From NCBI RefSeq assembly GCF_004337985.1, contig NC_043744.1:3501205-3565204 (forward strand): a stretch of 64,000 nt of DNA, in the 5' to 3' direction. This DNA comes from Pyricularia pennisetigena (lineage: Eukaryota; Ascomycota; Sordariomycetes; Magnaporthales; Pyriculariaceae). The position numbers were made by a program, and so were the translations under genes. Below are positions 23,042 to 36,380 of the stretch, piece by piece. The notes under the pieces are model-generated. The model saw nothing but the letters and a program-made list of their open reading frames with translations, was not told the origin of the DNA and did not search any database. Position 1 is the first letter of the stretch; the number at the start of each line of letters is the position of its first letter.

Positions 23042-23560
23042 TACTATGTAATAGATTTTAAAAGTTTTTTGGTTAAACGGTTTTTAATGAGCAATAAGAG
23101 GACTAATTGCTCGTATTCCGGTAAAGTATAACCAATTTTCGGGTTGGAAATAAAAATCCGCTCTTTGTATAACCTTAAATTATACTATTAGCGCTTATTT
23201 CCACAAATTGTAATTGCTAACCACTATTAATTTACAATTTTCGGGGAAGGAAAATACCCGTTTCGATGGTTTTTTACGTATCCCGTCATTTAAATTAGGT
23301 TACCAGAAGGATTAGGGGGTGCGGTAACGAGTTTAATCTCCGAATTTCCATTAGAATTAGTGGAATTACCGCTTTTCAGGGTTAACAGGGCAGTTAATTA
23401 TTATATTATCCTTTAAAATTGATTTATTTGCGTAATTAACGTTTTTAATTGCAGGTTTTGGGCCTGTAACTTAGCGGTTAAAATTTCGTTTGGGCTGGGT
23501 TTAGGCCCCCTATCTGTTGGCATTGGCTTTGGAAAGCCCGATATAGGGCTGTTTTCCAAT

Positions 23561-24416
23561 GTAAAGTAATTTAAATTATAGTTGCAATTCGCTAATTTAT
23601 AGCTATAATTAATTAACCTAATCGTTTAAGGGTACATATTTTATCTAATTTAGGATTTGCTATACCGTTTGCCTTTTAACGGATATACGCCTGCAATTGC
23701 CAACTACAGGGTTTATTGCTATTTTCAATGGTTAAAGTTCATTAAAATATAGGGTTAGAATCCCTGAAATCCGCAATTCATGGGTGCCCTTGTATTTATA
23801 CCAATCCAGGTGCACGTAACGAATTTAATTCGTTCAATGGGTGCAGGGTAAATTGCAGGGTATCGTGCAGGGTAACGAACCATTAACGTAGTTCCGCTAA
23901 TGGGTCTGTGGGTTATTGTAAACACTATTAAACGCATTAGGATTTAGTGGGTTTGTGGGCTATTCTAAACCCTATTAAACGCATTAGGATTTAGTGGGTT
24001 TATGAGCTATTGTGAGCCTTATTCAACGCACTAAAAGAATTTAGTGGGCTATTAGCGAACGAATACAGGGGTTTTTGGCCCTGACTTGCTAGCGTGAACC
24101 CTACTAAAAGTTTGAACCAATTACAGTGGCGTGCACGATCCACCAAAACCATACTAAAAATTTTGGATTTGTAATGCAAGCCATCGCTGCAATATTTGAA
24201 AAAACTTGAGTCGAACGCTAATTTTTAGCGATCCCCACTGTAAGTACAGGGGGTTAAATGCTAAATTAGCGCTTAAAACCAACAATTTCGCACAAAAAAC
24301 AGCAATATTCTCGTTAATATACGTGCTGTAAAAATGCGACAATAATTAAAATAAAGCCTAACCTTCAGGCTTTCCAGCGATGCAAAATGCACTTTAATGC
24401 ACAAGCTAAAACCTTT
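23561..24416 (-). other. Untranslated leader of Copia E2
   Basis: Counterpart of the E1 leader, between primer site and gag start. It contains a tandem duplication of a phrase around 'cctaatgcgtttaat' (23935, 23985, 24030 on the plus strand as 'cgcattaggatttagtggg'). Small ORFs here are not shared between copies. Confidence 0.5.
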
Positions 24417-24430
24417 CCGGGCTTACAACC
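24417..24430 (-). promoter_or_regulatory. Primer-binding site of Copia E2
   Basis: Plus-strand CCGGGCTTACAACC, i.e. GGTTGTAAGCCCGG on the coding strand immediately after the 5' LTR. Close to the complement of the initiator tRNA-Met anticodon region. Confidence 0.55.
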
Positions 24431-25000
24431 TGTTAACAATAGAAGCTGCTTACAGGGGTTTAGGCATTAGCCTAGGTCAGGCGTGGTGCTAGTTGCGCTA
24501 TAAGGCCTGTAATTACAGGGCTGAAATGCATTAAATTATTTATTAAAATGGTTTACTAATTTTGGGATTAATAAATTTGATTTATTGGTGGGGGAAATTT
24601 TGCTTCGTCTCCCTTTAATACTTTCCGATATCGAAATGGGGGTCCGCACCCCGCAAAGGGTTCCGGTGCCGCACACGAATTTCCGAAAAATTATTTTGTA
24701 TACGTTGTTGAAAAAACACCTTTATTTCCATATAAACCATTTCTGGGTTCGCATTGATATGCTGATTTGGTGAAAATTTCAATCCGGTACAGGGTAGCTG
24801 ACTCGTAAGTGCAGGGTGGGTGTTAAACCCAGTATAGGGTAAACCCCATCCGCTGACACTTTGAATCGCAACTCCTGCAACATATAAAATATAATAGAAA
24901 ATCCGACAGCCCCAATAGCCCCACTTCGGCACTATTTATTGCGGTTTATAAATAAATAAAAGAAGACCCATTATACGCTAAATAACGCATACAATTAACA
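24431..25000 (-). repeat. 5' LTR of Copia E2
   Basis: 570 bp, TGTTAACAATAG...ACAATTAACA on the plus strand. The right border abuts the DUF6589-like gene of element B. Confidence 0.88.
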
Positions 25001-26250
25001 ATTATATTTATAAATATAACAGGGTTAGGGAAATATAACCAGTTTTAAAAAAATAAAATGGAATTTTACCACGTTTTACGGTTTTCATAAAATGTATTCC
25101 GGTCCCGCATTTTATATATTATAATTTCTATTTAAATTCAAAACGGAGTATTGGATAGGGATTAGATTTTTAAAAACGCCTTGGAAAAGGCTTTTACCGA
25201 CATATTATATAATACATATATTTTCGTGGTAAACCGTATTTACGATAATATATTCGCTGGTTATATTAACGGTTTAATGGATATTAGATTATAGGATATA
25301 AAACCGAAAATTAATATCATTTTCCGTACGTAACGCCGTTATTTACAAATAATCAATCTTTTATAAATGATAATAAACGCGTTCCACCAAGGAAATCACG
25401 GCGTATTAAAAACTTTAATGCCGCAATTAGTCCTATTTTTCTACGGTTGCAAAATAAAAGTTATAGCCTTAAAATATTCTATTTAACCTGGTTATTACGA
25501 CTAAAAGCTGTAAATTAACCGCTGCGGACCGGGATTTTAAAATTAGCGTTTATAAAATATACCACGGCCGGTAGTGGATTTAAACCGATAAACCTAACAA
25601 TTAAATATATTAGTAGGGGTTTCGTTATAAATATCAAAAATAACCGCAGTTCTACGTACGATTTGCGAAAAACATTTTTAAATTATGCAACGATGGGGTG
25701 AATCGCAACTACGGTCCGCAAAATATTGGACAATATCGCCCGTACACGCATTAATAACAAATATTATATATTATTAACCAACCAAAATATAATTTATCAT
25801 ACGTATTTATTATTCCAAAATGGTTGGGGAAACGAAAAGGCCGAAATATTACCAAATATCGATTTCGACGGCCCTAATTATTTCATTGGGGTTTAAAAAA
25901 GCTAACAGGCGGTAAATTGGAAGTATTGAAATAAAAAATCGTACGCCTTGATAGCGTATTATTTTGGGCGGATATTGAAAAAACAGGGGCAAATCCAAAA
26001 AAAGGATATAACCGGATAAACGGTTTAAATTTTAATAGTATAATTAATACCGAAAGAGATTTATTGCACGGAATAAACGAAAAACTCGACGAAAAAGGCG
26101 TATAAAATTTAAAATAATAAAAGGCAAATTACGCAAACCAAAACGGGTAAAAGCGAAAGTCGTTCCATTATAAAAAGGAATTAATGGACGAATTACGGTA
26201 ACCTCACCCGCGAATAACGGAGGCAAAACAGCGTCCGCAAAACCAGTAAA
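25001..26250 (+). pseudogene. DUF6589-like protein of element B, left copy, truncated
   Basis: The conceptual plus-strand reading from about 25380 has ISPIFLRLQNKSYSLKIFYL, then GILKLAFIKYTTAGSGFKP, KNNRSSTYDLRKTFLNYAT and a YLLFQNGWGNEKAE region. This order and the N-S-T-(H/F/Y)-D box resemble fungal DUF6589 proteins (PF20231) as I know them. The function of that family is not established. Stops are frequent. The N-terminal part, seen in the right copy at 62300-63250, is removed by E2. In contrast to the right copy, the open stretch is broken by at least two in-frame stops near the N-S-T box. Confidence 0.5.
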
Positions 26251-29200
26251 TACAAACAAATAAATATTAATCGTAAATTTGGCCTAAATTAAAAAACGTA
26301 ATATAATTTACTCCAAAATTTTCCGCATAAATAATCCGTTTCCTATCCATTTTCCTCGCCCAAATAAATTATATCCCCCATCCACCGCCAATTATAAATC
26401 CAGTAAAAAGAATCTGGGTAATAACCGTTATTATAAGACCTTATTAACTACGAATAATGGATTTATTAAAACGGACCTTAATAGTAGTAATTGTTACAAT
26501 ACTATATATATAAAACCCCCAATTTCCGAATATTAAACCCCCAAAAAAACAAAACAAAAAAACCCAAAACGATTGAAAAAAACGAAAACGTTTGGCAACG
26601 TTAAATATTTTATTAAAAATGGGTCTATTAACGCCACGCCTTTATCTCCGAACTGGAGTCGCGGTAAACGATCCAAACCCGAATCGTCCTCCTTTTTACC
26701 CTTTTCCGAAATGGATATACAGGGTGTTTTTAACGAATCGAATGTGAATTTATCGTAATTAAGGCCAAAGTCGATAAATTAAAGAAACGGAATAATAACC
26801 GCCAGCAGGTCGGCGTTATTATTACTAACAATAGCTTTTTTAAACGGTTTATTAATTTCCCGGCTTTTCATAGTCCAGAAACTAAAATCTTTTATTGGGG
26901 CCCCGATAACCCGCGCGGTCGCTGTTTTATCGGAAAATCCATCGCTGTTTTTAATCCATTTTGTTAATTTAACCAAAAACCCTTAATCTATAGTGGTAAA
27001 ATCGAAATAAGGTAAATATATATAATTAATATAATTAGCAAACGTATTACGTCTACCATTTTACTCCTAATATTAATAGTTAATATAAACTGGACCCAAC
27101 GTTAAAATAAAAGCTAACGTTTTTTCGACCAAATCCTGTTCGTTAAACTATTTAAAAATATTTAATACGAATATTAAAATTAAACGAAAATAGAATTCGC
27201 TTATGCGGCGCGTCCTATTAAAATCAAAGGTATTGAAATACTGGGGGGGTTTTGTTACTTAAACGAAACAGTTAAAAAACCAGAAAAATATAATTGCTAT
27301 TATTTTATACGTTAGGAATTATTCAACAATTGGAAATTGGATAAGTTTGACGAAATATATACGCGTAAAATATTTAAATAATATTTACTTTATACTAGTA
27401 ACGGTAAGAACAGTAAAAAAAGGGCATGAATTTCCCGGAACATACGATTTTTTACCCAAACGAAAAAAGTATTTCGCATTTCGAAAATGCGCCAAATAAC
27501 AGGTTTATTTTAGCTTAACCGAATTGAACGACCACAGATTTGCAATTGTATATAAACGCTCCATATTAAAGGGATAATAATACCAATACAACAATTCGGG
27601 TATAAATTAAAACCAGCGTTGGAATCATGAATATTTAGGACATAAACGTTAAAATTATAACTGGAATCGGTGAAATCGGAAACGGTTTTATCGCGTTCGG
27701 TTTAGGACAGGCCCAATCGGATAATAGCTATCCCAAAACTGGTTGTTTCCGAAATAAAAGCAATAAAACTAAAATAAATTAATAAGTATATTAAAAATTG
27801 TAACAATTATTACGAAAATGAAAAAATAATAGTTATTATAACATTTATTATAGTCCAAAAACATTACAAATTATAATAATTGTTACAATAGCTGTAGGCA
27901 AGGAAAAGAATTATAATAATTATAACTTTATGGCCAATTTACGTTTAAATCCAAAATTGGGGGTTATAACCAGGACGCGTTAACCTTTTTTCTTTTCCTT
28001 TACGCAAATTTCGACCACGCGGGCAATAAATGGCGATTCGCTTAATAGAAAATGGATTATTTTAACCCTGCCCGACGGAAATAACGTTTTAAAATAAGTG
28101 CAAATATTCGAGTAAATCCAATTAAAAAAAACCGTCGCCGCTATATTAAATTAAAACGTCCACAATTACCGATCCAAAACGGGTTTTTCTTTCCTATAAG
28201 CTTTTTTTAAAATTTTGTCGGACGTTGCGGTATTTGGTTTTAAAATCCATTTTTTAATGCCAATATTTTACCCGAATCCGCTGAATAAATACCCCGGGTA
28301 TCGTCCTCGGCGTGGATTATTAATTAAGAAAATTATTAATTACCGAAAATTGCAGCAGGCGGATAAAACCTATATTAAATAAAACCGAAATTTGGCGGTT
28401 ATTAGCTGCGGTATCCGTATTAATGGAAGCTTTCAATGCAGCGGGACCACTATCGCCGGTATTTTCGCCCACGAATACATTAATAATATTTTTAAAAATT
28501 GCCTCGGTATTCGTTATACCGTTTTCGAAACGGTGGCCAAATTGGAGTTTTTTTATTAATAATGCTATAGGGCGGAATACGTTTACGGGGACAAATAATT
28601 ATACCGTTGGGTAAAATAAACCCGGTATGTGTATTTTTACGTACCGTAAATACGCCCGTATATTTAAAAATTATGAACGATTTTTCGTTTAATATAATGG
28701 TAGGAATTATAAAATTTAAAATTCGAGCGTAAAATAGCTATTATTTCCAATTTATCGATTCGAACTTTTGCAGGGAAATTTTCGTATTTTTATCGATATT
28801 AAAAACGACGAAATAACCATTATTTTCCCAAATATAATCGACCGTAAATATATTTCCCTAAAATAGGCCTTTAGGTCGGGCGAAAAAAATCGCAATTTTA
28901 TTTTAAACCAGGGTATTAAAGCAAATAGTGTCCCTACTTTTACTAATAATTGGCGTCATAATAGCTTTACCCCGTTTAATGCAAAAAATAAGGCGAAATG
29001 CGCGGTATATTATCGATTCGCGGTAATAAAGGTATTAAATTTCGTTTTTAATTATACGTTTCAAAAAAGTATTAAATAGTAAATACATAACCAAACGCCG
29101 GCTATTTTTGGTATTTTCGCTCGTGGAAAAATCGGCCTTCCGACCGCTTTTGCGTTAACGGTTCCTAATAAAATTTTTCAATTTAAACAAATATATTAAT

Positions 29201-32076
29201 ATAACGAAATTATAACAATTACTACAAAATAATATTTTTTGGAAATTATTTTTAATGTCGAAATTATCGTCGAAATTATCGACGTCGTGGGGGCGCTGCT
29301 AAACATTGGAATCGATAGCTTTATTTATTTATTATAAATTAAAAATCTTTTCCGCGTTATGAATATCGTCCAACTATTAAATTTTTCGGATTAAAAATGT
29401 CGAATAAAAAGCGATAATAACCGTGCCCGTAAGATTGGGATTAGAGTTACGGGCGGCGAATTTGGTTAAAATATTGTAAAATTGCGTTTAGGTAAAAATA
29501 GCAGCCGTTCGCGGGGTATCGGTAGCGCATGTTTAGGTTAAATTATAGTAGTATTTAACGTCGGTAGCTGGGATATTAGTTACTGTTTTTTTAAAAATTT
29601 TCGAAATAAGGCTGGCCGGGACGAAAATTAAAACGGGTAAACATCCGTCGGTATTTTGGATAAATCGGTCGTATTAATAACGGGTATACTATATATAAAT
29701 CGCCGTAAAATCAATAATCGTTTTTCCTATGCCTATTTCAATAGCTAATAACCAATTTTTAAAAACTAAATGCTCCAATTTTAGTAAAATATGGGCATTT
29801 AAACCGAAAAAAAGTTAATTTAATAAAAAACAAAAATTGTAACAGTAATTACAAAAGTAAAGGTGGGATTGTAATAATAATTACAAAAATAAGGGCAGGA
29901 TTGTAATAATAATTAGAAATATTAGGGATAGTATATATATAATTTACTAGCCAATTAATATGGTAATTAATAGCGATGAACAGGAGTATTAGGCATATCC
30001 CAATTAAACCAAAAATATTTACCTTTAATTTTCATATATTTAAAACCAACTTTATTGTCGGTATTTAAACCGTCCACAGGCAAAATGTTTTGAAAAAAGC
30101 GCAAATTTTTTACAATAACCTAAATCGCGTCCGAATTAAAAATATACCAATCCAGGGATAATTTTTAATTAAAATGGAAAATTGCCCATAATATATCAAG
30201 GAAACCGTTAGGATTTTTTCGCGGGCGTCCTCGAGATTTTCCTTTTTTACGCGGTTTATATTAGCAAATCGATCGGCGATAATAAATTAAATTTGTATAA
30301 AATTGAAAAAATCGTTTTATTGGTCGTCGTTAAAAAATTTGGGATAAGATTCGGTAATTTCTATTTTGGGTTTGGTAACAATGGGACGATGGAACCGCCC
30401 TTTATCGTACAAATTCTTGAAAATATTTCTAAATGTTAACAAATCCAATTAATACATTTAAATTTAATTTGCACGTTTTTTTCTTTTTGAACCGTCCGAC
30501 TTTAATAGGTTTAAAACAGGACCAAGTATTGACAACGAATATTATTATCCTCCTATTATAGCAGGTGCGGTTAAAATTCTATAAATTGGCGACGTCGATA
30601 ATTTGGTAGGTTTGCGAACGGGTAACCAAACGATGTTAAAATTACATTAAATATAAATTATTCAAAGCGATAACGTCATCGGAGATAATTATACAATTAG
30701 CAACAATAAATAGGGCGGAAAATTGCTCGATGTTAAATTTATAAAAATTACGGCAATTTCCACCAAAATCGTTAAAATTTTCTTTATTTCCAATAACGAT
30801 TTTGGCCTACCGGCAGAAAATAAAATAAAGGAAATGATAGTAAACCTTAAACCTATCGTCGATATAATAACCGTTATATATATATAATCCAGGGTTAACG
30901 GTTTTGAATTTCAAATCGCCGTTTTGAAAATTAGGTCCGGTGGTTATCATCCGCAGGTAAACTAATATTAGAGCGAAAATTGTGGGAATTATAACCGGTT
31001 TAAATTTGTTTGCGAATATCCTCAACCCGGGGGAGTTAATATCGCTTTGGCGGATAAAAAGGGGGATAAAAGGTAAGCGACGCCGATTTGCCAAATTATC
31101 GAAAATAGGTTTGGTACTTTTATCGTTAAATATATCCTATACGGATGCCAAAACCTTTTACCAAACGGGTATTTCATTATTTTCAATTTATTTGCCGGGG
31201 TTATTTATTTAAAAATAAATTTAAAACCCGAATACGTCGGCGATTAAAAAAAAACTAATTGATAATTATAATTATATCCGTTATTATCAAATATATAAAA
31301 GGGTAAACGCCAAATTATAGCAATTATTATTTTATACCAATAATTATTTGGTATTACGGCAAAAAAATGTAACAGCTGTTACAATATAATAAATAACAAA
31401 ATATATTAATGCGAAAATTATAATAATTATCGCAATTTAATAAAAAGAAATATTAACCTGTTATATTAATATATGATACCAAAATACTTGTTATTTCGTA
31501 ACCAAGTATAATTATTACCTCGTTTATATTCGACGAATTACTATTAAAATGATATACCAAAATCTGGTTATTAACGCGTGTTTTTGCTGCGGCGACGCCA
31601 GCAGCGGATTAAAAACGTTTGGGGGTTTGGGCGATTAAAGTTTCGTTCGTATTACGGAAAATGTTATTTCCGCGACTAAACTAGGCGGACGGGTTGGTAT
31701 TATTATTAATTTTAAAATAATTAATATAATTTAAATAAGGTATAATACAAACCATTTTGGTAATATTTGTATTTCTTCCCCTACGTTATATTATAATAAT
31801 TATCGCCGATACGGATTAATTTTTACCCAGTTAAAAATCCTTCCATAACGGGATGGGTAAGCGATCCAGGAAATCCGTATCTTTATACGATAGGAAATAA
31901 TATTCGGGTTATACGAAATTTATTAATCCATTATTTGGCGTCGAATTAGGTTTGGGTTACGTCCGCGATACCGAAATAAAATTGGTTTTAATTGGCCAAA
32001 TAATAGTAATTTTATATATACGGGTTACGGGCGGCCTATTTAATGGCGCGGGTATCGGGTTAATAATAATTTCCGG

Positions 32077-32367
32077 TTATAGTACAGGGGGCCGGTTTTT
32101 AGGGATTTTTGGTGGCAGGGACAATACGCTGGTAAATATTTTAAAAAATACCAAAACAATTTGCAATTGGCGGTTGTTCAAATCCGGGGTAAGCTCGTTA
32201 TAATTATCGTTTATATTAATATTATTTTCGTTTTTGTTGGCGGACGCGGGGTTAAATTGGTTATCGTTTTCGTTTATATAAACATCGTCGTTATTGTAAT
32301 CGACGGGGGCGGGGGCAAATTCGTTATCGCCGGCGTCCATATCGGTATTACTTCCATTTTTATCCAC
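32077..32367 (-). repeat. Asp/Asn-rich imperfect repeats in the SNF2-like protein
   Basis: Open for 96 codons. Units of about 20-25 residues on the pattern DAGDNEF(A/T)PAPVDxN...YINENDN occur about four times here and again at 55360-55570 in the right copy. Acidic low-complexity linker lying N-terminal to the helicase core. The reverse strand is also open (32161-32457) but reads as Ile/Val/Gly-only text, the mirror of this repeat. Confidence 0.6.
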
Positions 32368-32484
32368 GGGGGCAGGGGTAAATTTATTGTCGCCGGAATT
32401 TATATCAGTATTATTTTAATTATTATTATTATTATTAAAAATAAGGGGAAAATTTAAGGGGATCCCGGTTATTTTCGAATAACC

Positions 32485-33143
32485 TGTGAGGAGGTTACGA
32501 GATAGAATAAGCTTAATCTTGAACGCGGGGAAAAGTGGATCACGTATAAGGCTGATGGAACGTTGAAATGGCAGATAACCGTCTGCTAGCGGGTAATAGA
32601 GATGATATATTGTTGTTGCACAATCGATTCGTTGAATCGTTAAATCGATGAAAGTTATGAAGGTGATGAATCTAAAGCTAAGTTATGAATTACGTGTTCG
32701 AATCCGTAGGTGCAGATCTTCGATCCGGATGTCCGGAATGCGGGGTCACGTCACATGATTTGGCCTTATTCATGTGACTAACCTGCCGACCTATTGAGCC
32801 TAACGGCCCATTGAGCCTAACGGCCTATTGTGCTTATGCATGCACAGAAAATCTGCGACCACAACGGGATTCGAACCCACGCATTTCAACGTATATATGA
32901 TATAGATTATGGTACGTGCATTATACCATTAAGCTAGATTAAATATGACGTATTTGTTTTGTTGTTGAAACTATGAACAAAGACGTGATATATAAAGCTT
33001 TGTGTGTATAAACGCGTATACGTTTTATTTGTTATTTATTTATTTATTCGATGCAGGGTGACTAATGAAATTAGCTCGTGCTAGCCGTTATAAGATAATG
33101 CAGGGTAGCTAATATAATTAGCCCTGCGCTAGCCATGTTAACA
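32485..33143 (-). mobile_element. Family-C solo LTR in element B left copy
   Basis: 659 bp in reverse orientation, TGTGAGGAGG...CATGTTAACA on the plus strand, with a perfect TAACC duplication (32480-32484, 33144-33148). Contains the tRNA-like segment (about 32610-32958). Absent from the matching place in the right B copy (near 55300), which serves as the empty site. Confidence 0.87.
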
Positions 33144-33855
33144 TAACCCTGTAATGTAAAACGGTTTAACCGTGGAAAATATAATTTTGAAACAATTGCA
33201 ATATCCGCGTCGTAATTTTCCAAATCTTTAAGGTATTAATTTATTTTTTCTATCCGGGCCTTTTTTATACTGTGGTTATTAGGTGAATAAATAATTTAAT
33301 ATTATTGGGTATATATCCTAACCTAAATTTGGTGGTGGTTTGGGTGGAGGTTTTGCCTTTTTGGCGTTTTTTGGGAATTATAATAATAAAGGACCGTAAT
33401 TGTGACAATTATTACGGTTTTCGGCGAATTAATGCAATTATTGTAGCTATTATTCCAATTAAATTAGTTAATTTACCCCGGATTTAACCGGGTGGGGGGT
33501 ACCCTTGCGATATAAAAACGTTAATTATAATTTACCTTCGATACGATTGGGTTAATGCCTGTTTAAGTGGGTAAAATATAAACAGCTTTATCCAATTAAA
33601 AATGCTTTAATTAAGTTTCCTAACCAATATATTTGCAATATTTGCTAAAGCAATTTTGCGATTGTAACAATTATTACGTTTTTTAATTAAAAATTAAACG
33701 TTGGTTTAATCGTTACAATTTTTTATTAATCGTTACAAAAAGAATTTAGCGGCCGGGAAAAATGTTTTTGTTGTAAAAAAAAAGACTAACAAAAAAAGGA
33801 GGTATTTATAATTGGGTTTACGTATGGGGTTTGTTGCTAATAAAATAAAATTAGA

Positions 33856-35100
33856 ATGGAAACGCCAAGATTTCCGGAGTTCAACCGTAGCGGTTATTAT
33901 AATTCGCAATATTAAACTCTTTTATTTTTAATCGGGGCGCCGTTACGCCGTACCAGCTTAAATATAATCCAAACTTTTAATTTACGTAATAATTGTTATT
34001 ATCCAGAATTTGGTCGTTTTATTTAGGCCATTAATTGGTGATTTGAATATTTAACAGTTATATATTTTACGCTGTTTAATAATCCTCCGCCCCTGGTCAA
34101 TCCAATTCGGCGTCGCCTTTTTCGTTGGTCGACCTTTTTATAATCTAAAATACGTTAATTAATTTAATTAGGATTTAACCTTAATCGCTTGTAAATTTTT
34201 GGGTTATAAATTTATAAACGTTCCTATATTGGATATTTTTTCAACCGTCAATGTTAACCAGTAGTTTAATTTATAATAATAATACCGTTTAATTAGTTCG
34301 TCGGCGTTTGTTAATTTATTTTCCCGAATAATTGTTAATTATATTTATCGTTTCCTAAAATGTTACCGTATTTTAACTCCGCCGCCTTTTTTATTATTTG
34401 TGCAAATAGCAGGCAAAATTGCGTATACCATTTTCGTATATTACTAGGAGTTAAACAACGAAATAATCGTTATATTGTTCAAAACATTTATTTAATTGTA
34501 AATTTGGAACATTTTCCAGCAAATCGTTTTTCGTCCATTCCCGGTTATAGGAATAAGCGAATTCTTTGGCCATATTGGAAATGATTGGTTTAAGTAATAT
34601 TAACTGGGATATTAGGTTGTATAACCGCCGCGGGTTTGGGAAAAAATGGTTATTGCAAAATGGGTACCCCATTTATCCAATTGTTTAAATATATAATCTT
34701 TTTTGGAATTTTTCTTAAATATTTTTTAATTAGCGGCCTTTTAGGGGGTAATACGTGTGAAATTCAAGTTTAGTGTACGTAAGCGCTACAACAATTTTTA
34801 ATCTGGTTTATTGTAAATAATGGATTCGTTTCCTATATAAAATTTAATATAATTTTTCGAAAATATTTAACGTTGGCGAAGGTTTGCATATTTAACGCCT
34901 TTTTTTTAAATTTTTTCCTATATATTATTTCCTATCAAGTCCAATGGGGCGGAACGCGTGGTTCGAATATATTTAAAAAGCCGGCTTGTGGTAATTTTGA
35001 CGCTTTTGCCCCGTTATTGTCGTTTAAATTAAATTTAGCGATGCTGGAAAATTAATGGGGAATAACCGCGTTTATAAATACGTTCAAAGATTTTAATAAA
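33856..35100 (+). pseudogene. Unknown protein of element B, left copy
   Basis: Starts METPRFPEFNRSGYYNSQY; the right copy starts METPKFPEYNRNGYYNSQY at 54570 on the minus strand. The shared text runs on through FLIGAPLRRTSLNIIQ, NPIRRRLFRWSTFL, an open stretch at 34360-34584 (CVYHFRILLGVKQRNNRYIV...), KMGTPFIQLFKYI and QVQWGGTRGSNIFKKPACGN (about 34940). Both copies agree in amino acids across mutated DNA, so this strand is the coding one. No family recognised. It converges on the RecQ gene. Confidence 0.5.
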
Positions 35101-35149
35101 TAGTTTGTAAATTTTTAGCGTTTTTTCGTAACATTGCGGGTTTTTTGGT

Positions 35150-36380
35150 TAACTTAGCTCACAATTTTGGCGTAATTGGTTTGTATTTAACGAAGGACCC
35201 CTGTGTATCGTAATACCAATAAAACGCAATAAAATATGCGGTTTTTTTACGGTTGGGACCGCGTGCGGTTTATCCGAATTTCTACCACAGGTTTCCGGGG
35301 TCGTTTGATATTAACGCGCCGTATTATATTATACGCTTTATATTGGGTACATTTTTACCCATACCCAAAAATAAAATGGAAAATATAATACGAATTTTAA
35401 AATCCTGTTTGGTAAATTTTGCGTAAATTTTAATTTTATCGATTTTTAATATAAATGCATTATACCGGATAATTATACCGGTTGCGTTTCGTTTATTAAA
35501 TTTCCTAAATACGAGGTTTTCTATTCAAAATTGGCGTATTTGGATAATACGGTTTCTGGCGTCTATATATATAATAGTTTTAGGAATACGGGTGGCGGAT
35601 AATGGTATAATATTCCCTATTGGGAATAGGAGGCGCCGGTAATCGTTAATTAGGGTCTTGCGTTCCAAATATTGTATTATAATCGTAATTTCGGTTCGGT
35701 CGAAAGGCGTTTTAATAAAACGTATTATTTTTTTAGAATATAATTGGTCGAAAATGTAAATTTTAATTTTTATTATAAACATTGCGGTACACCCGAATGA
35801 AAATACGGTTGCCGGTATAATTGCCCGGATTAAATGCAATATGGAAAACGATTCCTTGAAATCCTTCCACTATAAAATTATATAAAATTTATTAATAATA
35901 AATAAAATAAAACGTTGGTGGAATATAAGGTTTCGAAGGAATTTCAAAAAATCGGTAATTAGTGGTTTATTCCGGGTTTAAAAAAATGTGCGTATATTTA
36001 CAAACGGTTTGCGGGTTCTAAAAAAGGTTATATTGAATAAAATTAGTTTTGGTAATAAAAACCGCATATTTATATTTACGTTTAAAATAAACTAATCGAT
36101 TAATTTGGGGTTCGCGGCGAAATAACGTTTTATATTGCGTAATTGTTTTTACTTTAATTTGTTTAATGGGAATATTTGGATAATAATAATATTACTGCGG
36201 ATAACCGAGGTAATTTGTAATATTATATTTTTCCCGTACCCGGTTTTTACCAGCAAAATAATATTTTTTATATTATATAAAACCCGGTATATATACTGCA
36301 TTTGGTTATAATATGGGATTAGTGTAGGAATACTGGGGGGTTTGTGGAAGTTTAAAAATTATGTAGCAGTTGAAAAAACG
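35150..36380 (-). pseudogene. Telomere-linked-type RecQ helicase of element B, left copy
   Basis: Minus strand. Motif I reads KTGYGKNIILQ (about 36210); the motif III region is TVFSFGCTAMF (open ORF 35525-35839); motif V/VI region near 35320 reads RIIQYGALISNDPGNLW then a (K)FG.TARGPN, corresponding to the RecQ/DEAD 'Q..GR.GR' box. Stops interrupt between these. Similar in layout to fungal telomere-linked helicases (TLH) often joined to OrsD-type domains; no OrsD domain is seen. Conservation of all motifs with the right copy supports the call. Confidence 0.6.

Larger units (their letters stand above)
13615..23560 (-). pseudogene. gag-pol of Copia E2, interrupted
   Basis: Coding order on the minus strand: gag (from about 23560), protease (about 21260-21100, retaining LYDISNTHNIFANKQFF, so the catalytic Asp is kept here), integrase (about 20330-19500, with KPVFLLLMDRK and a later INRTAVINRDLTPYEEF), reverse transcriptase (about 18900-17830, with KYKARLVIRGFLQIEGLSYI), RNase H (17821-17614, NNSDFTGAREDLKSIYGYL, then 13823-13640 beyond the LINE). 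Frameshifts and stops break it. The LINE entered RNase H and the C LTRs entered gag. Best-preserved pieces: 19863-20330 (155 codons, integrase) and 20666-21115 (149 codons, downstream of protease). Confidence 0.87.
12498..25000 (-). mobile_element. Copia-type LTR retrotransposon E2, complete, with nested insertions
   Basis: Minus-strand element: 5' LTR 24431-25000, primer site 24417-24430, gag-pol 23560-13615, tRNA-like fold, polypurine tract 13052-13062, 3' LTR 12498-13051. It contains a LINE (13840-17597) and two nested family-C LTRs (22069-23041). Less decayed than E1: several pol pieces of 130-155 codons remain open. The flanks differ (Copia E0 to the left, element B to the right) with no 5-bp duplication, so one border has been rearranged. 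Confidence 0.9.
26570..33400 (-). pseudogene. SNF2-type helicase of element B, left copy
   Basis: Minus-strand counterpart of 55038-61115. Read from right to left: an N-terminal part with RQKGKTSTQTTTKFRLGYIP (near 33300), a C LTR insertion (32485-33143), Asp/Asn-rich repeats (32077-32367), a middle part (30807-31094, NRRRLPFIPLFIRQSDINSP), Walker A in the phrase EIGIGKTIIDFTAIYI (about 29760), the C-terminal helicase half, and a tail at 26779-26976 (WIKNSDGFSDKTATARVIGA). The P-loop GIGKT is intact here while the right copy has STGKT. Many stops; not functional. Confidence 0.6.

Noticed and set aside
25020..25035. TTAGGG-like text (cagggttagggaaat)
   Set aside because: A single occurrence, not an array, so no telomere is present.
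32161..32457. Ile/Val/Gly-rich ORF on the plus strand (and its mirror at 55307-55597)
   Set aside because: Reverse-strand shadow of the Asp/Asn-rich repeats of the SNF2-like gene; composition is what the complement of GAT/AAT-rich DNA must give.
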